Both the position numbers and the translations under genes were made by a program. DNA of 56,859 nucleotides, taken from Candidatus Omnitrophota bacterium. GTDB taxonomy: Bacteria; Omnitrophota; Gorgyraeia; B26-G9. Shown here piece by piece: positions 19,805 to 28,292 of this stretch (position 1 is the stretch's first letter; each line of letters begins with the position of its first letter). The notes below the pieces were generated by a model. It was not told the DNA's origin. It saw only the letters and a program-made list of their open reading frames with translations, and did no database searches. The stretch lies in the NCBI GenBank assembly GCA_018813905.1, contig JAHJAO010000123.1:1-56859 (forward strand). Direction: 5' to 3'.

Positions 19805-20197
19805 TCAGGCGCTTTTTCCCGCTTCTTGAGCTTTTTTTGGTTCCTGGCTCTTTTTATATGCCTGCCAGCATTTCTGGTTACAGAAAAACTGCATATTCCG
19901 ATAATAGCGCATTTTTCTTATCGGTTTTTTACAGGCACCGCAGTTTTTGGGGATTTCCACTTTTGGGGCAGGTCCTGTTTTTTTCTCTTCCGGCTTTTTT
20001 CCTTCCGGTTCAGGCTGGGGTGCCGCCGGAGGTGTTTGCTGAATAGTTTCTTCTTTTTTCACTTCTTCTTTCACTTCTTCTTTTACTTCTTCTTTTTTCT
20101 CTTCTTTTACCTGTGGCTGTGCTTGCGGCTCAGAAAAATCATTCCCCGGCTCCTGCGGCAACGGTGATTGCTGATTCGGGTTCTCTACCTCGGACAT
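19805..20197 (-). CDS. Hypothetical protein: acidic/Pro-rich tail and zinc-ribbon-like end
   Basis: 130 residues, not recognised as a named family. The first 90 residues are low complexity (Gln/Pro, then KEEVKEEVKEEVKKEE, then Pro/Lys). The last 45 hold NCGACKKPIRKMRYYRNMQF followed by FCNQKCW, i.e. CxxC and CxxxC pairs that probably bind zinc. No signal peptide. It is encoded just upstream of rmuC, with a typical ribosome site (GGAGC region). The zinc site is inference from cysteine spacing. Confidence 0.72.
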   Translation of the reverse strand: MSEVENPNQQSPLPQEPGNDFSEPQAQPQVKEEKKEEVKEEVKEEVKKEETIQQTPPAAPQPEPEGKKPEEKKTGPAPKVEIPKNCGACKKPIRKMRYYRNMQFFCNQKCWQAYKKSQEPKKAQEAGKSA

Positions 20198-20292
20198 AAC
20201 AATGTTGCTCCTTTCATTGGGTATTTTTACTTTTTTCTAATCTGCAAAATCAAAAGAATATGCGTCTTTTTTAAAATGGGAATTATAATGAC

Positions 20293-20331
20293 TATTGGAC
20301 CCCCGCAAAGTTTCCTTCGCAGGGGCCAATA
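20293..20331 (-). terminator. GC-rich hairpin between two small genes
   Basis: TATTGGACCCCCGC and GCAGGGGCCAATA pair almost perfectly around an 11-12 base loop. It lies 23 bp past the stop of the 77-residue gene and 96 bp before the next minus-strand gene. There is no U-run, so it may be a factor-dependent or bidirectional terminator, or a palindromic repeat with the same GCAGGGGCC end as other elements in the window. Confidence 0.5.
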
Positions 20332-20353
20332 ATGTTGATTAACAATCCTTGTA

Positions 20354-20587
20354 TTATTTTTTCTTTTTGCGTCTAGCCATCTTCGCTCTGGAAATATCAC
20401 CTTGCTTGTCGATGAAATACAAATACCCTTCAGCTCTCTTCACACCAGCTTTAGTTACCTTTTCCGGCTTGCCGCCTTTCTTTCCTCCTCTAGCCATCTT
20501 CGCTCTGGAAACGTCACCCTGTTTATCCAGATAATAAAGATAACCTTTCTCCCGTTTCACGCCTACCTTTAACGCTTTTTCTGCCAT
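20354..20587 (-). CDS. Small basic protein made of two near-identical repeats
   Basis: 77 residues, pI clearly high. Two ~30-residue units: GVKREKGYLYYLDKQGDVSR-AKMARGGKKG and GVKRAEGYLYFIDKQGDISR-AKMARRKKKK. At DNA level CTAGCCATCTTCGCTCTGGA is shared by both halves, so the duplication is fairly recent or conserved. The ribosome site AAGGAGGTGA is a perfect match to the anti-Shine-Dalgarno, suggesting strong expression. Function unknown; the Y-L-x-D-K-Q-G-D core and Arg/Lys tails suggest a nucleic-acid-binding or small structural protein. Confidence 0.8.
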   Translation of the reverse strand: MAEKALKVGVKREKGYLYYLDKQGDVSRAKMARGGKKGGKPEKVTKAGVKRAEGYLYFIDKQGDISRAKMARRKKKK

Positions 20588-20605
20588 TTTTTCACCTCCT
20601 TCCCA

Positions 20606-20627
20606 GAACTAACATTGAACTAACATT
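20606..20627 (-). promoter_or_regulatory. 11 bp tandem duplication in the leader of the 77-residue gene
   Basis: On the minus strand AATGTTAGTTC occurs twice in perfect tandem, ending 9 bp upstream of the AAGGAGG ribosome site. It could be a paired operator or leader element. Confidence 0.5.
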
Positions 20628-20644
20628 CTAAACGACTAATCTTT

Positions 20645-20842
20645 TTATCGCTTGGACTTCAAAAAGCGATTTACGGACCGGTCGTATGTTCTCTCATCGT
20701 CTTTGCCGAAGAAACACGCGGGCAATTCATTCATCCGGCGATGATAATGCAAACATTCACAACACGTGCCTTTGCGCGCACAGGGCTCATATGTACAATT
20801 GCACACATCCCGATTGGTCTTCGTATTTATACACTCCATCAT
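20645..20842 (-). CDS. Small cysteine-rich protein (DUF6485-like)
   Basis: 65 residues with eight cysteines: [33 protein letters not shown] and LPACFF, then [18 protein letters not shown]. The C-N-C-(T/S)-Y-x-x-C, G-x-C-C-E-C-L-x-Y-H-R and L-P-A-C-F-F pattern matches a family of short proteins annotated as DUF6485 or cytosolic protein (from memory, moderate certainty). The cysteines probably bind metal, perhaps zinc. It follows nadX by 20 bp. Start could be either of two adjacent ATGs. Confidence 0.78.
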   Translation of the reverse strand: MMECINTKTNRDVCNCTYEPCARKGTCCECLHYHRRMNELPACFFGKDDERTYDRSVNRFLKSKR

Positions 20843-20862
20843 ATCAGCCTTTTTTGTGCTTG

Positions 20863-21669
20863 TTACGTTCCCAGCTTTATATTGCTCAATATCGAATCAA
20901 GCGTCGCCAGAGCTGAGAGCATTGCCAGCTTGCTTGTCTTCGGATTCTGCTCCGAGGGCACATTCTCGGTACAACTTATTATTTTACCAAAATTTCCCTC
21001 AATTTCAATAGTATGTGTATTTCTGCTCAATTTGCGGGAGGCGATGATGCAAACACGTGTTTTCTTGGCGCCAATACCGGCCAGGCTTAAAATCGCCGCG
21101 ACATTTATATTTTTTGGAAATCCTTTAACCGCTTCCTCGGCTGTTCCTTCGAAAATTTTCATTTCCTTTTTAATTTTTGCCAGGTTAATCTTGTTTTTCC
21201 TGATAAAATCCGCGCCGCTAAGGCCGGCAACGGGTTTTTTTGTCACTAAAGTCACTTTATCAATTCGCTCCATCCGCGCCGCCTTAAGCGCGTCTAATCC
21301 GGCAATCGCGCCGCTGGGCACATATAACCTGATTTTTTTCTTTTCAATCTTTTTAATCAGATTTGGTTTATTCAGGAGCCCGCCGACACTCATAATCATA
21401 ACATCTTTTCCGTATTTCACCGCCTGTTCGACTACATCGCCGGCTACGGCTGTTCCGGCGGCTTCAATTACCAAATCGCATTTCTTGCATAACTGGCTAA
21501 TGGTAAATGTGCGGATATTTTTTTTCAAAGAACGTCTTAAGGCCTCAACCCGGCCCGCATCCCGCTCGCAGACACCGGACAAACATACTTTTTTCTTATA
21601 CCGTTTTACGATTTCTCCGGCTAAATACGAACCGATACTTCCTAAACCGACAATTCCAATCTTAACCAT
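20863..21669 (-). CDS. nadX: L-aspartate dehydrogenase (NAD synthesis)
   Basis: 268 residues. N-terminal Rossmann motif [18 protein letters not shown], then [68 protein letters not shown] and the [14 protein letters not shown] end typical of AspDH. It oxidises L-aspartate to iminoaspartate with NAD(P)+, replacing the oxygen- or fumarate-dependent NadB. nadA lies 7 bp upstream and uses the product directly. nadC is not seen here. Confidence 0.93.
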   Translation of the reverse strand: MVKIGIVGLGSIGSYLAGEIVKRYKKKVCLSGVCERDAGRVEALRRSLKKNIRTFTISQLCKKCDLVIEAAGTAVAGDVVEQAVKYGKDVMIMSVGGLLNKPNLIKKIEKKKIRLYVPSGAIAGLDALKAARMERIDKVTLVTKKPVAGLSGADFIRKNKINLAKIKKEMKIFEGTAEEAVKGFPKNINVAAILSLAGIGAKKTRVCIIASRKLSRNTHTIEIEGNFGKIISCTENVPSEQNPKTSKLAMLSALATLDSILSNIKLGT

Positions 21670-21676
21670 TTTTGAT

Positions 21677-22636
21677 CTATTTTTTGGGTAAAACCGCCAG
21701 CATCCGGTCCAAAGACTTTCTGGCTTTTTTTCTCGTTTGTTCGGGCACCTTTACCTCATACACCATATTCTCTAAACTATACGCTATCCAACCCAGAGTC
21801 GTCAGCTTCATATCCGCGCAAATAAAATGCTCGCTGGGGCTATAAAATTTTTTGCCGGGATTTTCCTGCTCCAGGCGGTAGATCATACCCGATTCGGTAC
21901 CAATGATAAATTCCTTATCTTTCGATTCCTTAATATAACGCATCATCCCGCTGGTCGAGCCGATGTAATCGGCATGCTGCAATAATCTTTGCGGGCATTC
22001 CGGATGGGCGATAAACTTAGCCTGGGGATACTTCTTTTTGGCTTGCATAATTTCCTCTTCCGAAACCCGGATATGTGTCGGGCAAAATCCTTCCCAGAGG
22101 ACAATCTGTTTATTTTTTAATTTGGATTGGATATAACTTCCTAAATTTTTATCGGGGATAAAAATAACCTCTCCATCGGACAAGGAATTGACGACTTCCA
22201 AAGCATTGCTTGAGGTACAGCAGACGTCGCTTTCCGCTTTTACCTGAGCGGAGGAATTCACATAACAGACCACCGGCACGCCGGGATACTTCGCTTTTAG
22301 CTGCTTCAGTTTCACGAGAGTAATCATATCCGCCATAGGGCAGCCGGCTTCTTTAACCGGCAGAAGAATTTTTTTGTTCGGATTGAGGATAGAAGCGGTT
22401 TCCGCCATGAAATGCACTCCGCAAAAAACCACTACTTTCGCGTTAACTTTTGTCACGGCCCGGCTCAACTCCAAAGAATCGCCCAGAATATCCGCCACCT
22501 GCTGTACTTCAGGCCGTTCGTAGTTATGGGCGATAATAACCGCTTTTTTCTCCCTTTTCAGTTTAGCAATTTTAGTCTTTAAGGCTTGCGTGTATTTCTT
22601 ATTGTTATCCATATCCAAAAAATAATCTTTTGTCAT
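21677..22636 (-). CDS. nadA: Quinolinate synthase NadA
   Basis: 319 residues. VIIAHNYERPEVQQVADILG and DSLELSRAVTKVNAKVVVFCGVHFMAETA are the NadA signatures. The three [4Fe-4S] cysteines lie in VFCGVHFMAE, SDVCCTSSNA and AHPECPQRLL. It condenses iminoaspartate with dihydroxyacetone phosphate to quinolinate. The cluster is oxygen-sensitive, in line with anaerobic life. It lies 6 bp after panD in the pan-nad part of the operon. Confidence 0.96.
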   Translation of the reverse strand: MTKDYFLDMDNNKKYTQALKTKIAKLKREKKAVIIAHNYERPEVQQVADILGDSLELSRAVTKVNAKVVVFCGVHFMAETASILNPNKKILLPVKEAGCPMADMITLVKLKQLKAKYPGVPVVCYVNSSAQVKAESDVCCTSSNALEVVNSLSDGEVIFIPDKNLGSYIQSKLKNKQIVLWEGFCPTHIRVSEEEIMQAKKKYPQAKFIAHPECPQRLLQHADYIGSTSGMMRYIKESKDKEFIIGTESGMIYRLEQENPGKKFYSPSEHFICADMKLTTLGWIAYSLENMVYEVKVPEQTRKKARKSLDRMLAVLPKK

Positions 22637-22642
22637 ATAAAC

Positions 22643-23002
22643 TTATTTTCTTTTTTTTACTATCCTGTTTTTCGTATCCACGAATACGACTTTTGGCCGG
22701 CATTTACCTGCGGTTTCGGTATCCAAGAGGCAATAGGAAATAATAATCACAAGATCTCCAACCTGGGCCCATCTGGCCGCCGCGCCGTTCATGCAGATAA
22801 CGCCGGAGCCGGCTTTTCCTTCCATGGCATATGTTTCTACGCGTGAGCCGTTATTTAAATTCACGATTTGCACGCGTTCGTTCGGCAGAATATCCGCGGC
22901 TTGCATGATTTTCTTATCAATAGTCACGCTGCCCATGTATTTTAAGTTCGCGTCGGTGACTTGCACCCGGTGAATTTTTGACTTGCACATTATTCTAAGC
23001 AT
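22643..23002 (-). CDS. panD: Aspartate 1-decarboxylase PanD (proenzyme)
   Basis: From the chosen start [20 protein letters not shown] the self-cleavage pair Gly24-Ser25 (KYMGSVTID) falls at exactly the classical position, which is why this ATG is preferred over the one 12 bases upstream. Further motifs are [19 protein letters not shown] (R54/Y58 region) and [20 protein letters not shown]. After cleavage the pyruvoyl group at Ser25 decarboxylates aspartate to beta-alanine, the substrate of the PanC encoded just upstream. Confidence 0.96.
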   Translation of the reverse strand: MLRIMCKSKIHRVQVTDANLKYMGSVTIDKKIMQAADILPNERVQIVNLNNGSRVETYAMEGKAGSGVICMNGAAARWAQVGDLVIIISYCLLDTETAGKCRPKVVFVDTKNRIVKKRK

Positions 23003-23022
23003 TTTACTCACCATCCGTTTGT

Positions 23023-23883
23023 TTACACTTTTAATATTAGATTATCGATTAAACGCACCTTGCCGATAAAAACCGCTAAAGCTATCAATGCCCTGCCGGA
23101 AATTTTTTTCTTCTCGGACAGGTCTTTGGCATCGACGATACGAATGTAGTCTATTTTAGCAGAATCTACTTTTTTTATCAACTTTCGCATTTCGACGATA
23201 ATCCGCCGGCTATTACGTTCTCCCCTTTTTACCATATCCCGGGCTTTCTGTAAAGCCCGATATAAAATAAGGGCGTCCTGCCTTTCTTGCCTTTCAAGAT
23301 AGCGGTTACGCGAACTCATCGCCAAACCCCCGCTTTCCCGGACAATCGGCAATACTTTGATCTTAAGCGGCATATTCAAATCGCGAACCATTCTCTTAAT
23401 AACCACCGCCTGCTGGGCATCCTTCTGTCCGAAATAACCGATATCCGGCCCGACGATATTAAAAAGTTTAGCGACAACGGTCGTCACGCCTTTAAAATGC
23501 CCGGGGCGCGCAGCGCCGCAGAGTGTTTTCGTAATTTTATCCACACAAACTTCGGTAAGATATCCCTGCGGGTACATCTGTTTATCCGTAGGGAATAAAA
23601 TATAATCCACTCCCGCCTCTTTTGCCGTCTTTAAATCTTTTTTTAAGTCGCGCGGATATTTCTTAAAATCCTCTTTAGGGCCAAACTGCAGCGGATTGAC
23701 AAATATGCTCATAACGGTAACATCGCATTCCTGCTTCGAACGCCGGGCAAGAGACAGATGCCCCGCGTGCAGGTAACCCATGGTGGGAACAAATCCGATT
23801 CTTTTACCCCGTTGCTTAAGAGTTGCGGTAAGCTTCCGTATTTCTTTTATGCTCCTGATCAATCTCATCTTCTTCGCATGCAT
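23023..23883 (-). CDS. panC: Pantothenate synthetase PanC
   Basis: 286 residues. [18 protein letters not shown] (HIGH-type ATP motif), [73 protein letters not shown] and [10 protein letters not shown] are all present. It ligates pantoate and beta-alanine with ATP. It begins 1 bp after folK ends. A start five codons later ([10 protein letters not shown]) is equally possible. panB is absent from this cluster. Confidence 0.96.
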   Translation of the reverse strand: MHAKKMRLIRSIKEIRKLTATLKQRGKRIGFVPTMGYLHAGHLSLARRSKQECDVTVMSIFVNPLQFGPKEDFKKYPRDLKKDLKTAKEAGVDYILFPTDKQMYPQGYLTEVCVDKITKTLCGAARPGHFKGVTTVVAKLFNIVGPDIGYFGQKDAQQAVVIKRMVRDLNMPLKIKVLPIVRESGGLAMSSRNRYLERQERQDALILYRALQKARDMVKRGERNSRRIIVEMRKLIKKVDSAKIDYIRIVDAKDLSEKKKISGRALIALAVFIGKVRLIDNLILKV

Positions 23884-23884
23884 T

Positions 23885-24370
23885 TTAAAACCGCAATTTC
23901 AATTCATCAAGTAATTTCTTTACTGTTTTTTTAAAATTCGGGTGTTTATAACGCGGCGCGATCTGGGCCAGCGGCCTCAAGACAAACAGCCGTTCGGTAA
24001 CTTGCGGATGCGGCACAGTTAAATCTTTTGTCCTCATTACCCGTTTATCGTAAAAAAGAATATCCAAATCGATTGGTCTCGGCCCCCAGCGAACCGAATT
24101 AAAATTGCGGCCTAATCTTTTCTCGATATCTTTTAACAAAGACAAAAGTTGTTTCGGTGAAAGTTCAGTGCGGACAATCGCCGCCGCATTCAAAAATCCC
24201 GGCTGCTTTGGCCCGCCGACAGGTTTTGTTTCATAAAAAGAAGACGTTTTAAGCAGTTTAACCGTATTCTCCCTAGTTAGAAGTGAAAGAGCAGTTTGGA
24301 TGTTCAGCTTGCGCCTTCCTAAATTCGACCCGATTCCGATATAGGCCTTATGACAGCATTCGCGTTTCAT
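23885..24370 (-). CDS. folK: HPPK, 6-hydroxymethyl-7,8-dihydropterin pyrophosphokinase
   Basis: 161 residues with KAYIGIGSNLGRRKLNIQTA, SSFYETKPVGGPKQPGFLNA and the HPPK signature RWGPRPIDLDILFYD. It transfers pyrophosphate from ATP to the pterin in folate synthesis. ATGA overlap with the upstream dapL. The folate made here would feed the C1 enzyme Fhs encoded further along. Confidence 0.95.
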   Translation of the reverse strand: MKRECCHKAYIGIGSNLGRRKLNIQTALSLLTRENTVKLLKTSSFYETKPVGGPKQPGFLNAAAIVRTELSPKQLLSLLKDIEKRLGRNFNSVRWGPRPIDLDILFYDKRVMRTKDLTVPHPQVTERLFVLRPLAQIAPRYKHPNFKKTVKKLLDELKLRF

Positions 24371-25527
24371 AAAGCGGCCATACGCCGAATTGCTTCCTTT
24401 ATCTTATTTTTATTCTGTGTAAGCGCAAACCGGACATAGCCTTCTCCGTATTTGCCAAAGCCGATACCCGGCGTCGCCACAATATCCGCTTTTTTAAGCA
24501 AGAGCCGGCAGAAATCAATTGAGCTCATTTTAAAGGGAATCCTGGTCCAGATATAAAACGTGGCGCGAGGCGCCTGCGCCGGCCAACCAAGATTTTTGAG
24601 GCCGCCGACAAGCGCGTCTCTTCTTTCCTTATATACGTTGCACAGGCTATTTATCAAACTCGCCGGGCTCTTTAAAGCCTCTACGCCGGCGATCTGAATG
24701 GCCTGAAAAATCCCTGAATCGATATTGGATTTAAATTTTCCCAATGCCGCAACCACATCCCGGTTGCCGCACACCCAGCCGGCTCTCCAGCCGGTCATAT
24801 TATACGTTTTAGACAGGGAATGAAATTCCACGGCAACTTCCTTTGCTCCGTTTAATTCTAAGATGCTGGGCGGCGCATACCCGTCATAACTCAATTCCGA
24901 ATAGGCCAGGTCCGAGCAAACGATAATATTGTATTTGCGCGCGAATTTTATAACATTTTTGTAAAAAGCAAGATCCGCTATGGCCGAAGTCGGATTGTTC
25001 GGATAATTTATAAACATCAACTTTGTTTTTTTCGCCTGAGTAAGAGTAATTTTACTCAAGTCCGGCAGAAAATTATTCTCTTCTAAAAGCGGCATAACTA
25101 CCGGCACCCCGCCGGCTAAAACAGCGGCGTTGCGGTAAGCCGGATATGCCGGATCCGGCACAAGGCACACATCCCCCGTGTCTAAAAACGCAAACGGAAT
25201 ATGAGCAATGCCTTCTTTGGAACCGATCAGCGGCAGGATTTCCGTATCTTCATCCAAACACACTTTGAATCTTTTCCGGTACCAGTTCGCGATTTCCTGC
25301 CTGAATTTAGGCATTCCCGCGTCCAGGGCATAACGATGATTCACCGGCTCTTGCGCCGCTTTGTATAATGCCTCGATGATATGCTTGGGTGTAGGCAGAT
25401 CGGGATCCCCGATGCCCAAATCTATTAAATCCCTTCCTTCTTGCCTGGCCTGTCTTTTTGCCCGGTCAATCTCGACAAAAAGATAAGGAGGTAATTTTCT
25501 TAAATTTTTTGCTGTTTCAATCCGCAT
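24367..25527 (-). CDS. dapL: LL-diaminopimelate aminotransferase
   Basis: 386-residue class I aminotransferase: LIDLGIGDPDLPTPKHIIEA, HRYALDAGMPKFRQEIANWY, EILPLIGSKEGIAHIPFAFL, VPDPAYPAYRNAAVLAGG, MFINYPNNPTSAIADLAFY and the PLP lysine in EFHSLSKTYNMTGWRAGW. These match the DapL subgroup. With dapA, dapB, dapF and lysA directly upstream, it completes a lysine route that goes from tetrahydrodipicolinate to LL-DAP in one step, with no acyl intermediates. The assignment depends partly on this context. Confidence 0.92.
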   Translation of the reverse strand: MRIETAKNLRKLPPYLFVEIDRAKRQARQEGRDLIDLGIGDPDLPTPKHIIEALYKAAQEPVNHRYALDAGMPKFRQEIANWYRKRFKVCLDEDTEILPLIGSKEGIAHIPFAFLDTGDVCLVPDPAYPAYRNAAVLAGGVPVVMPLLEENNFLPDLSKITLTQAKKTKLMFINYPNNPTSAIADLAFYKNVIKFARKYNIIVCSDLAYSELSYDGYAPPSILELNGAKEVAVEFHSLSKTYNMTGWRAGWVCGNRDVVAALGKFKSNIDSGIFQAIQIAGVEALKSPASLINSLCNVYKERRDALVGGLKNLGWPAQAPRATFYIWTRIPFKMSSIDFCRLLLKKADIVATPGIGFGKYGEGYVRFALTQNKNKIKEAIRRMAAL

Positions 25528-25550
25528 CTTTCTCTATGCCCTTTCCTGTC

Positions 25551-25620
25551 GTTTTAAACTTTCAACTTTATAAACTTTTCAACTTTTATTTCTTGAGTCT
25601 TGTAAGTTGTGATTTGCAGC
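25551..25620. repeat. Short-period repeats between dapB and dapL
   Basis: Units of the type AACTTT-nnn (AAACTTTCAACTTTATAAAC...) pass into CTTG units (CTTGAGTCTTGTAAGTTGTG, CAGCTTGTGTC). This is the same two-part composition as around the giant genes at 48-54 kb. No gene is visible in the 110 bp gap. Confidence 0.65.
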
Positions 25621-25637
25621 TTGTGTCTTTCTTGCCC

Positions 25638-26354
25638 TCAATATTTCCCCAAGACATCCTGCATGCTATAAAGCCCTTTTGGCTGTTTTATCGCCCACTT
25701 CGCCGCGGCCAGGGCCCCCAAGACAAAAATATCCCGCGTCTTGGCGCTGTGTTTTAAAATTATCACGTCCTGCCCGCTTTCAAACCTGACCTCATGGTCT
25801 CCGATTATCTCCCCCTCGCGGATAGACCGGATATTTTCAATCTTCTTCCCGCATTTGGCCTCTAAAATTTCCGCCAGTTTCTTTGCGGTCCCGCTCGGCG
25901 CATCTTTTTTATGGACATGGTGTGCCTCGGTAATCCCTATTTTATAAGCTTTGAGTTTTTCCGCGGCTTCCGCTACCAATTTAAACAGCAGGTTCACCCC
26001 CAAAGACATGTTCGGCGAAAATAATATCGGGATAAATTCGGCTGCATCTTTAACCTCAGCCAGCTCTTGTTCGGACAAACCGGTCGTGCCGATTACCAGC
26101 GCTTTTTTAAAAGCCACGGCGGGTGGCAACAGTTCCCGCACACCGGGATTTGAGCTAAAATCAATCACCACATCCGCCTGTTTAATCTGGGTTACGTCAC
26201 CGCAAACCGTCAAATTGTTAATCCGGCTTCCGATAGCCTCATGATTCTTGCTTTCCAAAGCCAAAACTATTTTGAAATCAGAATCAAGGCCGGCAAGCTC
26301 AACCGTCCGGTTTCCCATCTTTCCCATGCAGCCATTTACCGCTAATTTTATCAT
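25638..26354 (-). CDS. dapB: 4-hydroxy-tetrahydrodipicolinate reductase DapB
   Basis: 238 residues from the ATG at 26354, which overlaps the dapA stop as ATGA; the longer frame upstream only reads through dapA out of frame. MIKLAVNGCMGKMGNRTVEL is the Rossmann loop (GxxGKMG), then ADVVIDFSSNPGVRELL, VIGTTGLSEQELAEV, FSPNMSLGVNLLFKLV and the catalytic EAHHVHKKDAPSGTAKKLAE. It reduces HTPA to tetrahydrodipicolinate. Slightly shorter than the usual 250-270 but complete. Confidence 0.95.
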   Translation of the reverse strand: MIKLAVNGCMGKMGNRTVELAGLDSDFKIVLALESKNHEAIGSRINNLTVCGDVTQIKQADVVIDFSSNPGVRELLPPAVAFKKALVIGTTGLSEQELAEVKDAAEFIPILFSPNMSLGVNLLFKLVAEAAEKLKAYKIGITEAHHVHKKDAPSGTAKKLAEILEAKCGKKIENIRSIREGEIIGDHEVRFESGQDVIILKHSAKTRDIFVLGALAAAKWAIKQPKGLYSMQDVLGKY

Positions 26355-27253
26355 CTCTTCTTCTTTTTCCTCTGGTTTCTCAGCAGGCCATAACCAGAAA
26401 GCGCCTTTCTTAATTTTTTCAAGTTCTTCTCGTCCATGGGCGAAAGCGGCAGTCTCAGCCCCGGAGCGCACATCCCCAAAAGCTCCATGGCTGTTTTTAC
26501 GCAAATCGGGTTTGTCTCCAAAAACATCGCCTTAACCAAAGGCAGAAGTCTATAGTGCCACTGTTGCGCTTTATCCAAATTTCCCTTTTCAAATTCTTCC
26601 ACCATCTTTGCTACATCCTGCGGCACGATATTCGCAACCACCGAGATTACTCCTGTCCCGCCGATGGAAAGCACCGGCAAGGTAAGCGAGTCATCGCCCG
26701 AGATCAATACAAAATTCTTAGGCGCAAGCAATCGCACACGGGACATCTGATCCAAATTCCCCGACGCCTCTTTCACGCCCACAATATTTTTACATTCATA
26801 TGCCAGCTGGGCAATAGTTTCCGGCTCGATATTCACGGCGGTGCGGGAAGCAATATTATAAAGAATTAAAGGCAAATCAACGCTTTGGGCTATTTCCCGA
26901 AAATGCAGATATAGCCCTTTCTGCATAGGCCGGTTATAATATGGAGCTATCAATAAAGCCGCGTCTGCGCCTGAGGCCTGAGCGCGCCTTGTAAGATGTA
27001 TCGCTTCTTGAGTGTTATTTGAGCCGGTGCCGGCGATAACCGGGATTCTCTTCGCGGCAGTTTCTACAACCAACTCGATCACGCGCTCATGTTCGGCTAA
27101 AGATAAAGTTGCCGATTCTCCGGTCGTTCCGCAAGGCACAAGACCACTCGTTTTATTCTTTACATGGAACTCAACTAATTTTTTTAGCGCGATTTCATCT
27201 AATCTGCCGTTTTTAAACGGAGTAATTAAGGCGACCATCGAACCTTTAAACAT
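26351..27253 (-). CDS. dapA: 4-hydroxy-tetrahydrodipicolinate synthase DapA
   Basis: 300 residues from MFKGSMVALITPFKNGRLDE. The ATG at 27253 has the ribosome site GGGGGAG 5-8 bases upstream, while an in-frame ATG 21 bases earlier does not. Motifs: GLVPCGTTGESATLSLAEH, TGSNNTQEAIHLTRRAQ, LLIAPYYNRPMQKGLYLHF, LILYNIASRTAVNI and the Schiff-base lysine in NIVGVKEASGNLDQM. It condenses pyruvate and aspartate semialdehyde. The last residues (LLRNQRKKKKR) form a basic tail, echoing the basic DapF tail. Overlaps dapF by 8 bp. Confidence 0.96.
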   Translation of the reverse strand: MFKGSMVALITPFKNGRLDEIALKKLVEFHVKNKTSGLVPCGTTGESATLSLAEHERVIELVVETAAKRIPVIAGTGSNNTQEAIHLTRRAQASGADAALLIAPYYNRPMQKGLYLHFREIAQSVDLPLILYNIASRTAVNIEPETIAQLAYECKNIVGVKEASGNLDQMSRVRLLAPKNFVLISGDDSLTLPVLSIGGTGVISVVANIVPQDVAKMVEEFEKGNLDKAQQWHYRLLPLVKAMFLETNPICVKTAMELLGMCAPGLRLPLSPMDEKNLKKLRKALSGYGLLRNQRKKKKR

Positions 27254-28283
27254 AACACTCCCCCTTATAAACAATTCTCGCTTTTCCTTCCATCCATATG
27301 TTTGTATATTCGTTATTCTGGTAATTAAAGTAAATCTTCAGCATCTCGCCGCTGGGCGGATGAATCTCGATCACGAAATTACCTTCAGATTGTAAAAACT
27401 TCTGATGATAAATCAATGCCGCCGCGACTGATCCCGTTCCGCAGGCCATGGTTTCGTCTTCCACGCCGCGTTCGTAGGTGCGGATTTTCAAACTATCCAG
27501 CTCCTCGATCTTTACGAAGTCGACATTTGTGCCTTCGGGCTGGAAATCCCGGTAATACCGGACCAGGCGCCCCAGGAGCTTCACATTAACCCCGTCCAGA
27601 TCTTCTACGAAATAGACGGCGTGTGGTACTCCGGTATTAACAAAATTTACCTGATAAATTTTGCCGTTTATATCCAGATTCATATTGAGCTGCAGGTTTT
27701 TCGGCGGCGTCATCTTTATCTTGACCGCTTCTTCTTTAAGCTCCGCTTTCAATATTCCCGCCAGCGTCACAACCGTTGAATTCTTCTTGCCCTTATAAAA
27801 AGCGGCGCAGCGAATTCCGTTACCGCACATTTCCGCTTCCGAGCCGTCCGGATTAAATATTCTCATTTTAAAATCCGCCTTTTTCGACCGCTCGATAAAA
27901 ATTAATCCGTCCGCGCCGATACCTTCGGTGCGTTTGCATAAACGTACGGCCAGATCGCTCCCGTCCTTAAATGCCCCGGCGCGGTTATCATAAACAATAA
28001 AATCATTTCCCGAAGCCACCATTTTAGTGAATTCGATTTTCCGTTTTTTTGCGGGTTTGGTTTTTTGCTTTATCTGTTTTTCCTTTTTCTGCCCCGCAGC
28101 TTTAACTTTTACCGGTTTTGCCTTCATTTTTTTGGCCGGTTTTTTCTTTCTAATGTTGGCTTTTTTCTTAACCAGTTTGTGTTTTTTCTTCATGACGCGC
28201 TTGGCCTTTCTTGCGGGTTTTCTGCGTAACTTTATTTTTTTCTTCGCCGCTTTCTTTTTTACCATTTTCTTCTTTTTTTTCAT
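27246..28283 (-). CDS. dapF: Diaminopimelate epimerase DapF with a histone H1-like N-terminal tail
   Basis: 345 residues. The DapF core starts near residue 82 (IEFTKMVASGNDFIVYDNRA) and has both catalytic cysteines, in CGNGIRCAAFYK and in DETMACGTGSVAAALIY. Before it comes an 80-residue tail made almost entirely of Lys, Arg, Ala and Pro (KKKAAKKKIKLRRKPARKAK), resembling histone H1-like tails. No start codon with a ribosome site lies at the core boundary. The ATG at 28283 follows AAGGGGTGG, so the tail appears to be translated. It epimerises LL-DAP to meso-DAP. The tail has no role in known DapF enzymes. lysA ends 9 bp upstream. Confidence 0.93.
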   Translation of the reverse strand: MKKKKKMVKKKAAKKKIKLRRKPARKAKRVMKKKHKLVKKKANIRKKKPAKKMKAKPVKVKAAGQKKEKQIKQKTKPAKKRKIEFTKMVASGNDFIVYDNRAGAFKDGSDLAVRLCKRTEGIGADGLIFIERSKKADFKMRIFNPDGSEAEMCGNGIRCAAFYKGKKNSTVVTLAGILKAELKEEAVKIKMTPPKNLQLNMNLDINGKIYQVNFVNTGVPHAVYFVEDLDGVNVKLLGRLVRYYRDFQPEGTNVDFVKIEELDSLKIRTYERGVEDETMACGTGSVAAALIYHQKFLQSEGNFVIEIHPPSGEMLKIYFNYQNNEYTNIWMEGKARIVYKGECYV

Positions 28284-28292
28284 AACCACCCC

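Noticed and set aside
20741-21691. 316-residue plus-strand frame opposite nadX
   Set aside because: nadX on the other strand has clear family motifs; the opposite frame is an Ile/Phe/Ser-rich mirror.
26355-26504. Extended DapB N-terminus of 50 residues
   Set aside because: It overlaps dapA coding sequence out of frame and has no DapB similarity; the ATGA junction start at 26354 fits the family.
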